DNA of 64,000 nucleotides from NCBI GenBank assembly GCA_947253765.1, contig CAMYAK010000003.1:62001-126000 (forward strand), read 5' to 3'. Shown here piece after piece: positions 34,077-42,852 of the stretch. The notes under the pieces were generated by a model. That model was not told the DNA's origin. It did no database searches and saw only the letters and a program-made list of their open reading frames with translations. The position numbers were made by a program, and so were the translations under genes. Source of the DNA: an uncultured Tissierellia bacterium (GTDB lineage Bacteria > Bacillota > Clostridia > Tissierellales > Peptoniphilaceae). Within the stretch, counting starts at the first letter, position 1, and each line of letters starts with the position of its first letter.

Positions 34077-34619
34077 AATCCAATTGTGTCGCTTCTCTTA
34101 CTCCACCACTGTCATGTTTTCCAGGTGAAATTGTCTCGTTATATTCTATGCAGTAGTCGACTATTTGCCCCGGATTAAGGAGCTCGAAAGTTGAAACATC
34201 AAGCCCCCTAAGCTGGGCCCCTACCATCATCGATTCCAGTGTTACTTCTTTATCGTTATGGTCTTTTTTTTTGAGTCAGGTTCAATCGTTTTGGACGTTT
34301 TAAAGGCTGCAGCTAACATATCTTTTAAGTCCATTAAAATCATGAAAACAGGGAATTCGTCAAAGCTATCAAGCCAGGTTAAAAGATCCGGCACTTCGGG
34401 ATTGGCGGTTCTTGCCATTATCCAGATCAAGTTATATATAACATCAATATCAAAGCTTGAAAGATCAACATTCTTCCCCTTTGCTCCGTCAAGCGCCGTA
34501 CCTATGTTGTATATGTCCTTTATAGGGTCGCTTCCTGCAAGCTGCTTATACCGGATTAAAAAGCCCCCTGTACATTTAAAGGGGACTTTTTTTCCGTCTA
34601 TGGTCAATACTTTTTCCAT
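34063..34619 (-). CDS. Tail assembly chaperone gpGT made by -1 frameshift
   Basis: The short product stops at 34242, but a second reading frame, in the -1 phase and with no start of its own, continues to a TGA at 34063. The frames meet at a run of nine A on the minus strand (34264-34272) containing the slippery heptamer A-AAA-AAG in the correct phase (34263-34269). Slippage gives a fusion of about 185 residues whose last 66 include QLRGLDVSTFELLNPGQIVD. Lambda-like siphoviruses make gpG and gpGT this way as tape-measure chaperones. Confidence 0.85.
34242..34619 (-). CDS. Tail assembly chaperone gpG (unshifted product)
   Basis: 125 residues, MEKVLTIDGKKVPFKCTGGF at the start and a lysine-rich end (KKKTITIKK). 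Position between the major tail protein and tape measure genes and the frameshift site near its 3' end identify it. It chaperones the tape measure during tail assembly. Confidence 0.82.
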   Translation of the reverse strand: MEKVLTIDGKKVPFKCTGGFLIRYKQLAGSDPIKDIYNIGTALDGAKGKNVDLSSFDIDVIYNLIWIMARTANPEVPDLLTWLDSFDEFPVFMILMDLKDMLAAAFKTSKTIEPDSKKKTITIKK

Positions 34620-34633
34620 AAAGCACTCCGAAA

Positions 34634-35206
34634 CTAAGCACTAGTTACAGTACTAATTTCAGCAGGCTTATCGAAAAATGTTTCATAGCTTTTGCTTCCG
34701 GCTTCAACCTTTGCCTTAATTTTTCCATCACTAATTCTTGCAAGTGATGTAAAGTCAAAAGAGTCTGTCTTCGGGCTTGTTTTATCGGCAATTGTTTCGC
34801 CTTCAACCTTAGGACGTGAAGCTTTGCAGCGATAGAGAATATGTCTGGTTGCGTTTGCATCTCCCTCAAACTGGAAAGCCATTGCGAACTCTGTTGGCAT
34901 ATCCTCCATTGATTCGACCATAAGGCCGCTTGTCGTATCTTGTTTCATGCCTAATATCTTTGTGTAGAAGTCATCATTGAGTAAGGCCATCTCAAGACTT
35001 CCTGAGTAGCCGTTGTTAGATGTTGAAACATAGTAGGCCTTATTATCTGCGTAAAACGGTTCGCTGTCTCCCTCAGGGCTCAAACTTAAGCTTACAGCAC
35101 CTTTTAAAGGAAAGCCTGTTTCATATTTTGTTCCTGTTGCATCGTCTGATGTGATCGGGAATATATGGACTTCAGAAAGCCCGAATTTAACTTTATTTTT
35201 ATCCAT
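34634..35206 (-). CDS. Major tail protein (phi13-type)
   Basis: 190 residues. The pattern KVKFGLSEVHIFPITSD, PLKGAVSLSLSPEGDSEPFYADN, NNGYSGSLEMALL and GKTSPKTDSFDFTSL-like regions matches the phi13 family of Gram-positive siphovirus tail-tube proteins. Directly precedes the tail chaperone as usual. It stacks as hexamer rings to form the tail tube. Confidence 0.88.
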   Translation of the reverse strand: MDKNKVKFGLSEVHIFPITSDDATGTKYETGFPLKGAVSLSLSPEGDSEPFYADNKAYYVSTSNNGYSGSLEMALLNDDFYTKILGMKQDTTSGLMVESMEDMPTEFAMAFQFEGDANATRHILYRCKASRPKVEGETIADKTSPKTDSFDFTSLARISDGKIKAKVEAGSKSYETFFDKPAEISTVTSA

Positions 35207-35222
35207 TTCTTATATTTCCTTT

Positions 35223-35537
35223 CTATATCGAAAAATAGTAATTGTGTTGATACATTTCTTCAGTTTCAATGTAGTACGTTGTCTCGTCTTCCCAGATGAG
35301 ACCTATTTCATCAAGCTTTGCCTCGACCCTATCTTCCAGGCTTGGAGATTTTGTTTCAAAATATAGCTCCAGTCGGATTTTTGTTTCTTTTGTCCATACC
35401 CTCTCATCCGCAATAAAGGTGTTTTTCCCTTCATCAATGAAGATTAGATATGGCAGCTCCGTTTTCTTGCTGAAGTGGTCATAAGCAACTGGAAGATTTA
35501 ATGTCTTTAAAGCTTTATATAGTTCTTCGAATGTCAT
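35223..35537 (-). CDS. Tail completion/terminator protein
   Basis: 104 residues, mixed alpha/beta (LPYLIFIDEGKNTFIADE, KIRLELYFETKSPSLEDRVE). Size, order and sequence pattern fit the gpU/gp17-like tail terminator that ends tube growth and joins tail to head. Its ATG overlaps the end of the upstream gene by four bases. Confidence 0.7.
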   Translation of the reverse strand: MTFEELYKALKTLNLPVAYDHFSKKTELPYLIFIDEGKNTFIADERVWTKETKIRLELYFETKSPSLEDRVEAKLDEIGLIWEDETTYYIETEEMYQHNYYFSI

Positions 35538-35902
35538 TGCAATTTACCCTCAAGCTTTCTTTGAAACTTATCTGGAAGCTCTTCCTCTACTGGGGCTATA
35601 TGGGGAAAGGCCCTAACTCTACCATTTCCCCCACGCTTAGCATGTCCTTTTTCAAGTAGATGGGTAAGCTGGTGAACCTTGTTATAGACAACCATGTTCT
35701 CAGTCCCCAGACTTCCCCCATCCTTCTTCTTTGTCCAGCCTTTGCGGTATTTACCTGTAATGTCTTTAAAGCCCCCAGCTGATTTGAGCTCATCAACAGC
35801 TTCACTTGCAACCTCTTCGATCGCTTCATTAGTCGCCTTGATAACATCGTCTGTATAATCTTTTAAGGCTATGTTGATTTCATCCGCTAAATCAATTTGC
35901 AT
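35534..35902 (-). CDS. HK97 gp10-like head-tail component
   Basis: 122 residues. The sequence EVASEAVDELKSAGGF...ITGKYRKGWT...HLLEKGHAKRGGNGRVRAFPHIAP is characteristic of the HK97 gp10 family: a helical first half then a G-H-A-x-R-G-G loop and P-H-I-x-P. Acts in tail completion or joining. Overlaps both neighbours. Confidence 0.83.
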   Translation of the reverse strand: MQIDLADEINIALKDYTDDVIKATNEAIEEVASEAVDELKSAGGFKDITGKYRKGWTKKKDGGSLGTENMVVYNKVHQLTHLLEKGHAKRGGNGRVRAFPHIAPVEEELPDKFQRKLEGKLQ

Positions 35903-36206
35903 TGCCGATCACCTCACCATAAGTAAGAACAGTTCTGTCCCCATTTTTCTGGGCATCCACTATTTTGTAGATGTCCCCATTCTTCTCCAGCCTTAATGAC
36001 GGCTCCCCTTGATACTCAAAGGTGTATACCTCAAGCCTACCTGCTAACCTTAGGCCCTCTTTGCTTGCCTGAAGCTTACTGATGAGGCTTGTTGAGAATT
36101 CATTGGCGTATACGAACCTTCCTACGGGAATTTTTTCCCCCTCATCGGAAAAAGATCCGGGCATTACCTGATACTTTATTAGTTCAATTTTATCCCTGCC
36201 CCTCAC
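35892..36206 (-). CDS. Head-tail joining/head closure protein
   Basis: 104 residues from a GTG start with AGGAG 7 bases upstream. Beta-rich (GRLEVYTFEYQGEPSLRLEKNGDIYKIVDAQK), like the SPP1 gp16/HK97 gp7 head-closure family. It overlaps the connector gene by 17 bases and the gp10-like gene by 11. Confidence 0.7.
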   Translation of the reverse strand: MRGRDKIELIKYQVMPGSFSDEGEKIPVGRFVYANEFSTSLISKLQASKEGLRLAGRLEVYTFEYQGEPSLRLEKNGDIYKIVDAQKNGDRTVLTYGEVIGNAN

Positions 36207-36471
36207 TGATATACTCCTTTGTGTTCATCATCTTACGCTTCATGGACTCGTAAGAATCAAGAAGCCTTTCAGCCTCCGGATTGTCAAATGCAAAATTTGC
36301 TTTGCAGTAAGTAATTACAGCGACCTCAAAAAGAGTATCTGATTCGTTCTTAATGCCGGTTGTCGAAAGATCTCTTATTCCGGCATTCATTAAGGTTTTA
36401 ATTTCCTCATTAATCCCCTCATCATCAGTTGTTACCCTGAGGGCCGCCTTTACTTTTTTAAAGAGATCCAT
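36190..36471 (-). CDS. Head-tail connector (gp6-like)
   Basis: 93 residues, all-helical: DLFKKVKAALRVTTDDEGINEEI, LMNAGIRDLSTTGI, AVITYCKANFAFDNPEAERLLDSYESMK. This is the classic gp6/gp15-like connector pattern that forms a ring beneath the portal. Confidence 0.82.
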   Translation of the reverse strand: MDLFKKVKAALRVTTDDEGINEEIKTLMNAGIRDLSTTGIKNESDTLFEVAVITYCKANFAFDNPEAERLLDSYESMKRKMMNTKEYISEGQG

Positions 36472-36474
36472 AAC

Positions 36475-36654
36475 CTACCTCGCTTCTATCAGCCCAAGCT
36501 TAATAAGATGATCGATCCTTTCTTTTTTTGCACCTTCGGGGATATATTCTTCCCCTGTAAGGTACTTTTTATCTTTTTCGACATCTAAAAAGGAAACCAA
36601 AACCTTATAGGTCTTGGCTTCCTTTACCGGGCTATCTTTTTTTACCGCCGCCAT
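36475..36654 (-). CDS. Small head-region protein
   Basis: 59 residues starting MAAVKKDSPVKEAKTYKVLV and ending ERIDHLIKLGLIEAR. The ATG lies one base after the capsid stop (TAA-A-ATG), so it is coupled to capsid translation. Short proteins of this pattern between capsid and connector are frequent in HK97-like phages; role unknown. The end resembles a gpFI/Rho-N-like small helical motif only loosely. Confidence 0.6.
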   Translation of the reverse strand: MAAVKKDSPVKEAKTYKVLVSFLDVEKDKKYLTGEEYIPEGAKKERIDHLIKLGLIEAR

Positions 36655-36655
36655 T

Positions 36656-38527
36656 TTAAGCCGCCTGGGTTAATGAGAGGATAGCAAAGGCTTTTTCATC
36701 CAATACATTACCGTCAGCGATCATGTAGGCTACAAAGTCCGTATTACGTGCCTTTGCATGATCTTCTGTAGTCATTGACATTTCCTCATTAACGTTAAAG
36801 ACGTATCCCTGTGAGGGGTTTCCGATGAGGATCTCGTCATTCTTCAAGGATGCATCTTCTTTGACTACAAAGCCAAGGGCATTGCCCACACCGTCTTGTC
36901 CTGCTGTTGCTTCAAAGAAAGGACGACCGTTTCCGTCAAGAACATTGGCCAGAACAGTCCAGATTACTGTTGAATTGGCGTAAATCTTTGTACCGGTCTT
37001 ATAGCTTGAATGAACCTTAGCTATGGCCTTAAGAAGTTCTGAGTAGGTAAGTTCTCCTGTCTTTGCAACAGAAAGCTTCTGATCAGCCTTGTTCTTGAGT
37101 GCGGTAATTATTCCTGTCGGCTCGTTGTTGCCGCTTCCCTGTGTAACAGATGTTCCCAAAGCAATGGCCATTCTTTCACCAATTTCACGAATGAGGAAGT
37201 TTTCAAAGTCATCCATGGCCATGGCTCTTAATTTCCAAGAAATGGTTATAGCCTTTGAAAGTTCATTACCTTTCAGTATGAGTTCCCCAAAAGTGTTCTT
37301 CTCATCTTCGGTCTGTGTTGCTTCTACATACCACTTGGCATCACCTGCATCAATTGCGGTGTGCTTGACCATTCTAAGCTCACCCTTTACATGGAGACGG
37401 TTAACATCTTCGAGGACACCATATCCCTCTGTGGCACGTGCCCAGATCTTGTCCTGTGTTTCACGGGGAATAACAATTGCTGTATTTGTTGTGTCATGTA
37501 CAAAGGCATTGTTCATCATCTTGTTGTTTTCAAGAATTGCCTGTTTATCTTCTACGCTCAGTTCCTTTCCACGAATTGCATTCAAAAATGCATTTTTGTA
37601 AGTGTTTTTCATCTCTTCTTTACCTCCTGCAATGATTTCAAGTTTGCTTATATCAGCTTCATTTTTAAATTCCGGAACAGTCCTGCGGTTTTTGATGTTG
37701 TTAAACATTTTTTTATTTGTAGCTCTTTTCTCTTCCTCCGTTTCCTCTTCCGGGGCCTCTTCCTCTTCTGTTTCCTCTTCGGATTCTTCAGGCTTCTCTT
37801 CCTGGGGCTTATCTTCTTGTTCTTCCTCGGGCTTTTCTTCCTCTTCGGCGTTAACCACTTCTTCTTTTTCTGTTTCTTCTACAGACTCTGTTTTTTCATT
37901 TTTCAAAGTCTCTTCAGTTTTTGTTTTCTCCATCATCATCATCGCCTTTCTAGCCTCTTTAATGGCTTCATTTGACAACATCTCATATCCTGCCGCTAAA
38001 AGCGGAACATCTTTATCATCAAAAAGAATCTCATCAACGAAACCCTTTTCGAGAGCATCTTTAGGACTTAACCATGTCTCTTTGTTCATGAGCTCTAGTA
38101 GCTCCTCTTCACTTAATCCGGTCTTTAGCTTGTAGGCATTGGTCAAGGTTCTATCAAAGCTATGTAAGACCTCGGCTTCTTTGCGCATAGTGTTCTTATC
38201 ACCTTCTGCGTAGGTTGAAACATTGTGGATCATAATGCTTCCCACAGGCGATATTTTCACCTTATCCCCAGCCATAGCTATGATTGAGGCCATGCTTGCC
38301 GCAAGTCCTGTAACAATCGTTGTGACCTTTCCCGGATAGTTTTTAAGCTTGGTGTAAATTTCAGCCCCGGCATAAACATCGCCGCCAAAAGAATTGATAC
38401 TGACTTCAATGTCTTCTTTACCGTCCGGAAGAGTTATTGATTTTGGGCTTGTATAACTTAAGCCAAGCCACTCATAGACTTCCGCATAGTCATCTGGAAC
38501 AATTGTCCCTTTTATGTCTATCTTCAT
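36656..38527 (-). CDS. Fused ClpP-like prohead protease and HK97-type major capsid protein
   Basis: 623 residues. Residues 1-195 form a ClpP-like protease with SINSFGGDVYAG, catalytic serine in GLAASMAS (Ser78) and histidine in SIMIHNVST (His101). About 200-270 form a very acidic Glu/Pro linker. About 306-623 form the capsid: an N-terminal delta-like segment, ARATEGYGVLEDVNRLHV, GERMAIALGTSVTQGSG and a C-terminal FVAYMIADGNVLDEKAFAIL. In frame at 37612 an ATG has a perfect AGGAGGT 9 bases upstream, so free capsid protein (318 residues) can also be made. The linker may act as a scaffold. Confidence 0.9.
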   Translation of the reverse strand: MKIDIKGTIVPDDYAEVYEWLGLSYTSPKSITLPDGKEDIEVSINSFGGDVYAGAEIYTKLKNYPGKVTTIVTGLAASMASIIAMAGDKVKISPVGSIMIHNVSTYAEGDKNTMRKEAEVLHSFDRTLTNAYKLKTGLSEEELLELMNKETWLSPKDALEKGFVDEILFDDKDVPLLAAGYEMLSNEAIKEARKAMMMMEKTKTEETLKNEKTESVEETEKEEVVNAEEEEKPEEEQEDKPQEEKPEESEEETEEEEAPEEETEEEKRATNKKMFNNIKNRRTVPEFKNEADISKLEIIAGGKEEMKNTYKNAFLNAIRGKELSVEDKQAILENNKMMNNAFVHDTTNTAIVIPRETQDKIWARATEGYGVLEDVNRLHVKGELRMVKHTAIDAGDAKWYVEATQTEDEKNTFGELILKGNELSKAITISWKLRAMAMDDFENFLIREIGERMAIALGTSVTQGSGNNEPTGIITALKNKADQKLSVAKTGELTYSELLKAIAKVHSSYKTGTKIYANSTVIWTVLANVLDGNGRPFFEATAGQDGVGNALGFVVKEDASLKNDEILIGNPSQGYVFNVNEEMSMTTEDHAKARNTDFVAYMIADGNVLDEKAFAILSLTQAA

Positions 38528-38542
38528 TCCTGCTCCTTTCTA

Positions 38543-39703
38543 TCACTCATTGGCAGGTCTTGTATCCAGCCTTCTTATGAACTCATCTCCTCCGTCATAG
38601 GGTTCATATCCCAAAACATCTCTTACTTCGTTCGGGGTCATGATTCCTCTATCTACAAGCTGAACAAGCTGTAGCTTGGTATTCATACTTGCGAATGTCA
38701 GGTTTGACGATGTGAAAATAATCTTATTTCCAAAGCTTCTCTCTGTCTTTGAAAAAAGCTTTCTTGTAAACTCGTTGGAAAACTGCAAAAGCTCAGGCTC
38801 AACACATGACTCAAAATAAGAAATCCACTCATCTTCGCTATAAGATGAATGGACTATCTTTTCATTGGTATTGAAATACGCATAAACTCTTTTAATTGTA
38901 TTGGCGCTTTGCAAGGCATTAGGAACATATTCTTTGCTGTCAACTTGAACGGCATCGGCATCCGCTCCAACAGCGGCAACCCCTCCGGTCTCTGAAGCTG
39001 TGGCGGTGTATGTTTCAGCGAATACCTTGGCCCTATCTTTTAAGTCAGACGGCTTAAGGTTTGATTTAAAATGCAAAAGCCATCTTATGACTGTTGAGTT
39101 CTTAATTGCGTTGATTATGCCCTGATCACTTATTGAAACCACTTCCATAAGCTCGGTTAGGGCTTGTCCCGGTGGCTCTCCTAAAAAGACATCCGGGCCA
39201 TAGTCTTTTCTTAAATGGATTATGTTTTTATAGTTTGCAATCCAAGCTTTACCGTCATACATGGTAAATCTTAAGAAGAGCTCCCCTTTATCGTCTTGTG
39301 CCATCTCAAACGATGAACAGTCAATCGGATATATTGCTATTGGATAGCCCTCTATTCTTTCTATGTAGGCAAAGGCATTGTTATTAAGTTCAAGCTGTAC
39401 AGCAAGCTTTTCCTGAAGCATTTGACCAGTCATATACTCGTTGGGTTCTTCCAGTAGAAACCTATATTGTGGATTCTGGTTGATCTTCGTTTTTAAAGTT
39501 TTCTGATCTTTTTCTATATGCTTTGCTATGGACTTTCCAATAGCCCTGACCTTGGGCCTTATAGCTGCCCTTACGATATCTGAATCATAAAGTCTTCCCT
39601 TAAACCCAAAAAACCGCCCGGTCTGTTGGGTGATCATTTGAAATTTTTCTGACTTTGTAGGGCTTCTTGTAAAAGCTTTTTTAATGCTATTTATTATCCC
39701 CAT
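38543..39703 (-). CDS. Phage portal protein (HK97 family)
   Basis: 386 residues. Begins GIINSIKKAFTRSPTKSEKF. Shows the portal core regions PQYRFLLEEPNEYMTGQMLQ, NNAFAYIERI, IIHLRKDYGPDVFLGEPPGQ, and C-terminal MNTKLQLVQLVDRGIMTPNEVRDVLGYEP. Forms the dodecameric DNA gate and docks the terminase. Starts on the base where TerL ends. Confidence 0.92.
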   Translation of the reverse strand: MGIINSIKKAFTRSPTKSEKFQMITQQTGRFFGFKGRLYDSDIVRAAIRPKVRAIGKSIAKHIEKDQKTLKTKINQNPQYRFLLEEPNEYMTGQMLQEKLAVQLELNNNAFAYIERIEGYPIAIYPIDCSSFEMAQDDKGELFLRFTMYDGKAWIANYKNIIHLRKDYGPDVFLGEPPGQALTELMEVVSISDQGIINAIKNSTVIRWLLHFKSNLKPSDLKDRAKVFAETYTATASETGGVAAVGADADAVQVDSKEYVPNALQSANTIKRVYAYFNTNEKIVHSSYSEDEWISYFESCVEPELLQFSNEFTRKLFSKTERSFGNKIIFTSSNLTFASMNTKLQLVQLVDRGIMTPNEVRDVLGYEPYDGGDEFIRRLDTRPANE

Positions 39704-41379
39704 TAAACGCCTCCTATAAGATTTCTGTATTCTTCTAAGTGTCTATCCCTTGCAACGTATGCATCAAGAAGGGCCGCAAATCCGTCAATGCGTTTTCTTT
39801 GACTTTCAGCCTTTATCGGCTGGATATTCCCGTTCTTGTCCTTATCGATTGCAACATTGGTCATACACCACTTTAAAACCGGATTGTTGTTGTATATAAC
39901 CTTATGGGCCGAAAGATCCGCCCCCAGCGCATGCATTGGAGCAGATAAAGTCTGCTTTCCTTGTCTCACAAGCTCTAAGCAATAATCCCCATATCTCTTT
40001 TTAAGATCATCTACAAAGTATTGAGCCGACCAAGCATCATAACCGATCCAGGAAACATATATGTCGTGCTCATCTCTGAGCTCATCAAACCAGGCAATTA
40101 TGTCTTTGTAGTTGATGATGTTGCCCTCACAAAGTCGGATATGTCCTTGATCTATCCACTTATCATATGGAACCCTGTCATCCCTTATCCTCTTCTCAAC
40201 AAGATCAGCCGGCATCCAGAACATGGAATGCACATATAAGTTAGGATCGTCAGGCACTTGGAAGATGATACAAGCTGAGGTTAAATCTGTTGTCTTTGAG
40301 AGATCGACCCCGGCTATTGCATAGTCCGGATTTAACTTTTTCAAATCATAAGTTGTTCTATTGTCAATGTCTTCAAAGGACAGCCAGGCTTCGCCGCTCG
40401 TCTCAGGAATGTTAAATTCTTTTGTTAAAAGGTTTTTTATCTGTGACGGGTTTTGCTTGGCCCGGTTTACTTTCTCTTCTAAGACCTCAACGCTCTTCGA
40501 GACTCCAAGATTGGGATTAGCCTTGATCCACGCTTTAGGATCTGTCCATTCCCTTCTATCATCCAGCTCATAGATGAAAGGCAGCGTCCTCGGATCACTA
40601 TATCCATCAGGATCTACATAGCCATTAATGATTCTTTCAGCCTCTTCATAAATCTCATCATAAATATCTCCTCTTACAATCCCTGCGGTTGATGTCATCA
40701 AGATCATTGGTTGGTCTCTTGCGGTTATGCCGTCAGCCATAATGTCATATAGCTTTCTTCCATACCTCCATTGGTGAAATTCGTCCATTAAGACCCCATG
40801 AGTGTTAAGGCCGTCCAAGTTATCAGCATTTGAAGCAAGCGGTTTGAAAACCCCATCCATCTGATCAAAGGCAATTTCTGAAATTGTTGCCCTTGTTCTT
40901 CTTTTAATCGCTTCAGCTTTGTTCCTCATTCGCTTTGCTTCGGTCCAGACTATCTTGGCTTGATCTCTACTGGTTGCCACAGAATAGACCTGAGGTCCTG
41001 CTTCACCGTCGGCCATTAAAAGATAAAGGCCAACTCCTGAAGCCAGAAATGACTTACCGTTCTTTTTCCCGATAATTAAAATCACTCTTTGGTACTGTCT
41101 GAATCCATCCGGATCAACAAAACCAAAGGCCGCTTGTAGAAGTGCTTTTTCCCACAACTCAAGCTTAATTAATTGGCCGCCCCACTTACCCTGAGAATGT
41201 CTTAAGTACTTTTCAAAGAATGTAAGTATGTGAGAGCCTTTTTTCTCATCAAACCTATAAATGCCTGTGGGATTGTCGATCTTTTCTTTTAAATGCTTCA
41301 TGAGTTTTTTTATTTTCTTTGAAGCGATAATCTTCCCGGACAAGACTTTTTCAGCATACTCACTAACATAATCGGCCAT
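39703..41379 (-). CDS. terL: Terminase large subunit
   Basis: Packaging motor and nuclease, 558 residues. The ATPase domain has Walker A GKKNGKS at 104-110, and Walker B VLMDEFH with the catalytic Asp-Glu. The nuclease domain has the aspartate motifs AGVDLSKTTD, YDAWSA and RKRIDGFAALLDAYVA. The type matches the HK97/phage YmfN group, which usually cuts at cos sites with help of an HNH nuclease, consistent with the HNH gene nearby. Confidence 0.94.
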   Translation of the reverse strand: MADYVSEYAEKVLSGKIIASKKIKKLMKHLKEKIDNPTGIYRFDEKKGSHILTFFEKYLRHSQGKWGGQLIKLELWEKALLQAAFGFVDPDGFRQYQRVILIIGKKNGKSFLASGVGLYLLMADGEAGPQVYSVATSRDQAKIVWTEAKRMRNKAEAIKRRTRATISEIAFDQMDGVFKPLASNADNLDGLNTHGVLMDEFHQWRYGRKLYDIMADGITARDQPMILMTSTAGIVRGDIYDEIYEEAERIINGYVDPDGYSDPRTLPFIYELDDRREWTDPKAWIKANPNLGVSKSVEVLEEKVNRAKQNPSQIKNLLTKEFNIPETSGEAWLSFEDIDNRTTYDLKKLNPDYAIAGVDLSKTTDLTSACIIFQVPDDPNLYVHSMFWMPADLVEKRIRDDRVPYDKWIDQGHIRLCEGNIINYKDIIAWFDELRDEHDIYVSWIGYDAWSAQYFVDDLKKRYGDYCLELVRQGKQTLSAPMHALGADLSAHKVIYNNNPVLKWCMTNVAIDKDKNGNIQPIKAESQRKRIDGFAALLDAYVARDRHLEEYRNLIGGV

Positions 41380-41381
41380 GA

Positions 41382-41738
41382 TTAAATTCCTGCGAAATCA
41401 TCAAACCCATCGCTCAAAACATTTGCCGCTTCTTCTTTCGGGAGCTTTTCATCAAGCTGCTTAATGATGTTTTGATAGTTCCTGACCATCTGAGCATACT
41501 GTCTTACCACAGGACGCTCCCTTTCATAGGGTTTTGTCTTTTCGGACTGCGAAAACATCTCAATTCTTCCGTTATCGATTATGTCTATCTTCATATCATC
41601 GAGCTCAGCCCTCATAAAGGCGGCCTGATCGATCAACCCATCAACAATTGACAAGCTGTCCTCCGGCAAATCTTTGTATTTCTCCCTAAGTCTCTTGTTC
41701 TCTTTTTTAATCTTGGTAGATTTCTTCATTTGTGCCAT
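41382..41738 (-). CDS. terS: Terminase small subunit (P27-like)
   Basis: 118 residues: basic N-terminus (MKKSTKIKKENKRLREKY), a central helix pair, and RPVVRQYAQMVRNYQNIIKQLDEKLP, typical of the P27 family. Recognises the packaging site and recruits TerL, two bases downstream. Confidence 0.8.
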   Translation of the reverse strand: MAQMKKSTKIKKENKRLREKYKDLPEDSLSIVDGLIDQAAFMRAELDDMKIDIIDNGRIEMFSQSEKTKPYERERPVVRQYAQMVRNYQNIIKQLDEKLPKEEAANVLSDGFDDFAGI

Positions 41739-41856
41739 AATAGGCCTCCTTTCTCTTTAAATTGATGGTAGGGGTCACACGTGAACGTCCTGCGAATTCT
41801 TCGACAGTTGGGCATCGGTCTCTAAGATCGCATGGTTGTCACATCTTTAAGGGGGG

Positions 41857-42162
41857 CTATCTTGCAATTATGTTGCCTTCGTCATCAAAATATAATCCGT
41901 CTCTTAAGACCTTGCTGCCGTGGTGTTCCTCATTGTGACAGTCCTGGCATAAGTACTCCAAATACTTGAAGTTCAGGCTGACATCAGGATCATTTATATT
42001 GGTCGGGCTAAGGTAGCAGGTGTGGTGTACTATCTTTCCCGGCTTAACTTTCCCACGCTTCAAACATCTTTCACAAAGGCCATGTACTGATTCTATATAG
42101 CTAATCCGGCAATCCTCCCAGGCCTTTGAATTGTAGAAAGGCTTGGCCCATTCCTTTGCCAT
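41857..42162 (-). CDS. HNH endonuclease
   Basis: 101 residues. Zinc-binding CERCLKRGKVKPG, the catalytic VHHTCYLSP histidines, and LCQDCHNEEH form a complete HNH fold. In HK97-like phages an HNH protein beside terS/terL is required for specific terminase cleavage at cos. AAAGGGTGGGG precedes the ATG. Confidence 0.9.
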   Translation of the reverse strand: MAKEWAKPFYNSKAWEDCRISYIESVHGLCERCLKRGKVKPGKIVHHTCYLSPTNINDPDVSLNFKYLEYLCQDCHNEEHHGSKVLRDGLYFDDEGNIIAR

Positions 42163-42444
42163 ATCCCCACCCTTTCTAATCTTGTAGACCCCCGGGGTTA
42201 TCTAAAACCACCGGGGTCCTACGGTAGCGAAAGTCCTTATCAAGGTAGCACCCTCGACTTAGACACATCAATCACTGCATGCTGAGTTGCACAGCATTTC
42301 ACACGGCTAAGGAGTATGGCTATGACGACCACGGTCCGCTGAGACCAATACCGCTCACCTCACTCAGGACAGTGCAGACATAAGAAAAGGCACGGACCCT
42401 TTGGGGATCCATGCCTTGCGCTATCTATCGACACATACATAATA
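42163..42444. other. Structured 282-base non-coding region before HNH-terS-terL
   Basis: No supported gene. It contains a terminator (separate entry), a 6-bp hairpin ATGCTG...CAGCAT (42278-42296), and a long hairpin at about 42188-42221 (GACCCCCGGGGTT pairing with AACCACCGGGGTC) next to the HNH ribosome binding site. Location between the regulator and the HNH/terminase genes makes it a good candidate for the cos packaging site or late promoter/leader; neither is proven. Confidence 0.5.
42384..42415 (-). terminator. Terminator after the late regulator gene
   Basis: GGCATGGATCC and GGGTCCGTGCC form a stem with one mismatch, followed by TTTTCTT on the minus strand. It separates the early region from HNH/terminase. 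Confidence 0.75.
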
Positions 42445-42852
42445 TCACAATCCTTTGTTGCATTTGTTGCATTTTTTTATGTCTCTTTTAACTCTTCGAT
42501 AGCATGACGACGGATCCATATGCACCTCATCTCCAACATCTCTCCAGGTAAGACCGTCAATATATTTAAGCCGGATTATTCTTCTTGTCATTGGATCTTC
42601 TACTTGCTCAAGGAAGGTCTCAATCTCAAGCACTATCTCTCTTCCACGCTTAAGCTTTTTTAAATATATCTTATAGAGTTTCTCTCGCTTAACCAGTAGT
42701 TGATCGATACCGCCAATGTTAAACACATGTGTAGGGTTAGGGGAGAACCCTTGAGACCCCTGACCATCTATCCTGGCAATTCTTGTTTCAAGATCATCAA
42801 GCTCATCAAGTATAGCCAGATATCTTTCAAGCCAAGTCATTGTAACTAACAT
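42445..42852 (-). CDS. Sigma-region-4-like phage late regulator
   Basis: 135 residues. The C-terminal half is a helix-turn-helix like sigma-70 region 4: DPMTRRIIRLKYIDGLTWRDVGDEVHMDPSSCYRRVKRDI. The first half is coiled-coil-like with a glycine-rich loop. It belongs to the ArpU/RinA/DUF1492-like group that switches on phage late genes, and sits at the end of the early operon just before the packaging genes. The ATG overlaps the upstream stop. Confidence 0.8.
   Translation of the reverse strand: MLVTMTWLERYLAILDELDDLETRIARIDGQGSQGFSPNPTHVFNIGGIDQLLVKREKLYKIYLKKLKRGREIVLEIETFLEQVEDPMTRRIIRLKYIDGLTWRDVGDEVHMDPSSCYRRVKRDIKKCNKCNKGL

Noticed and set aside
37602..38135. Ser-rich plus-strand open frame
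   Set aside because: It is the complement of the Glu-rich linker of the protease-capsid gene; GAA/GAG codons read backwards give Ser/Phe runs.
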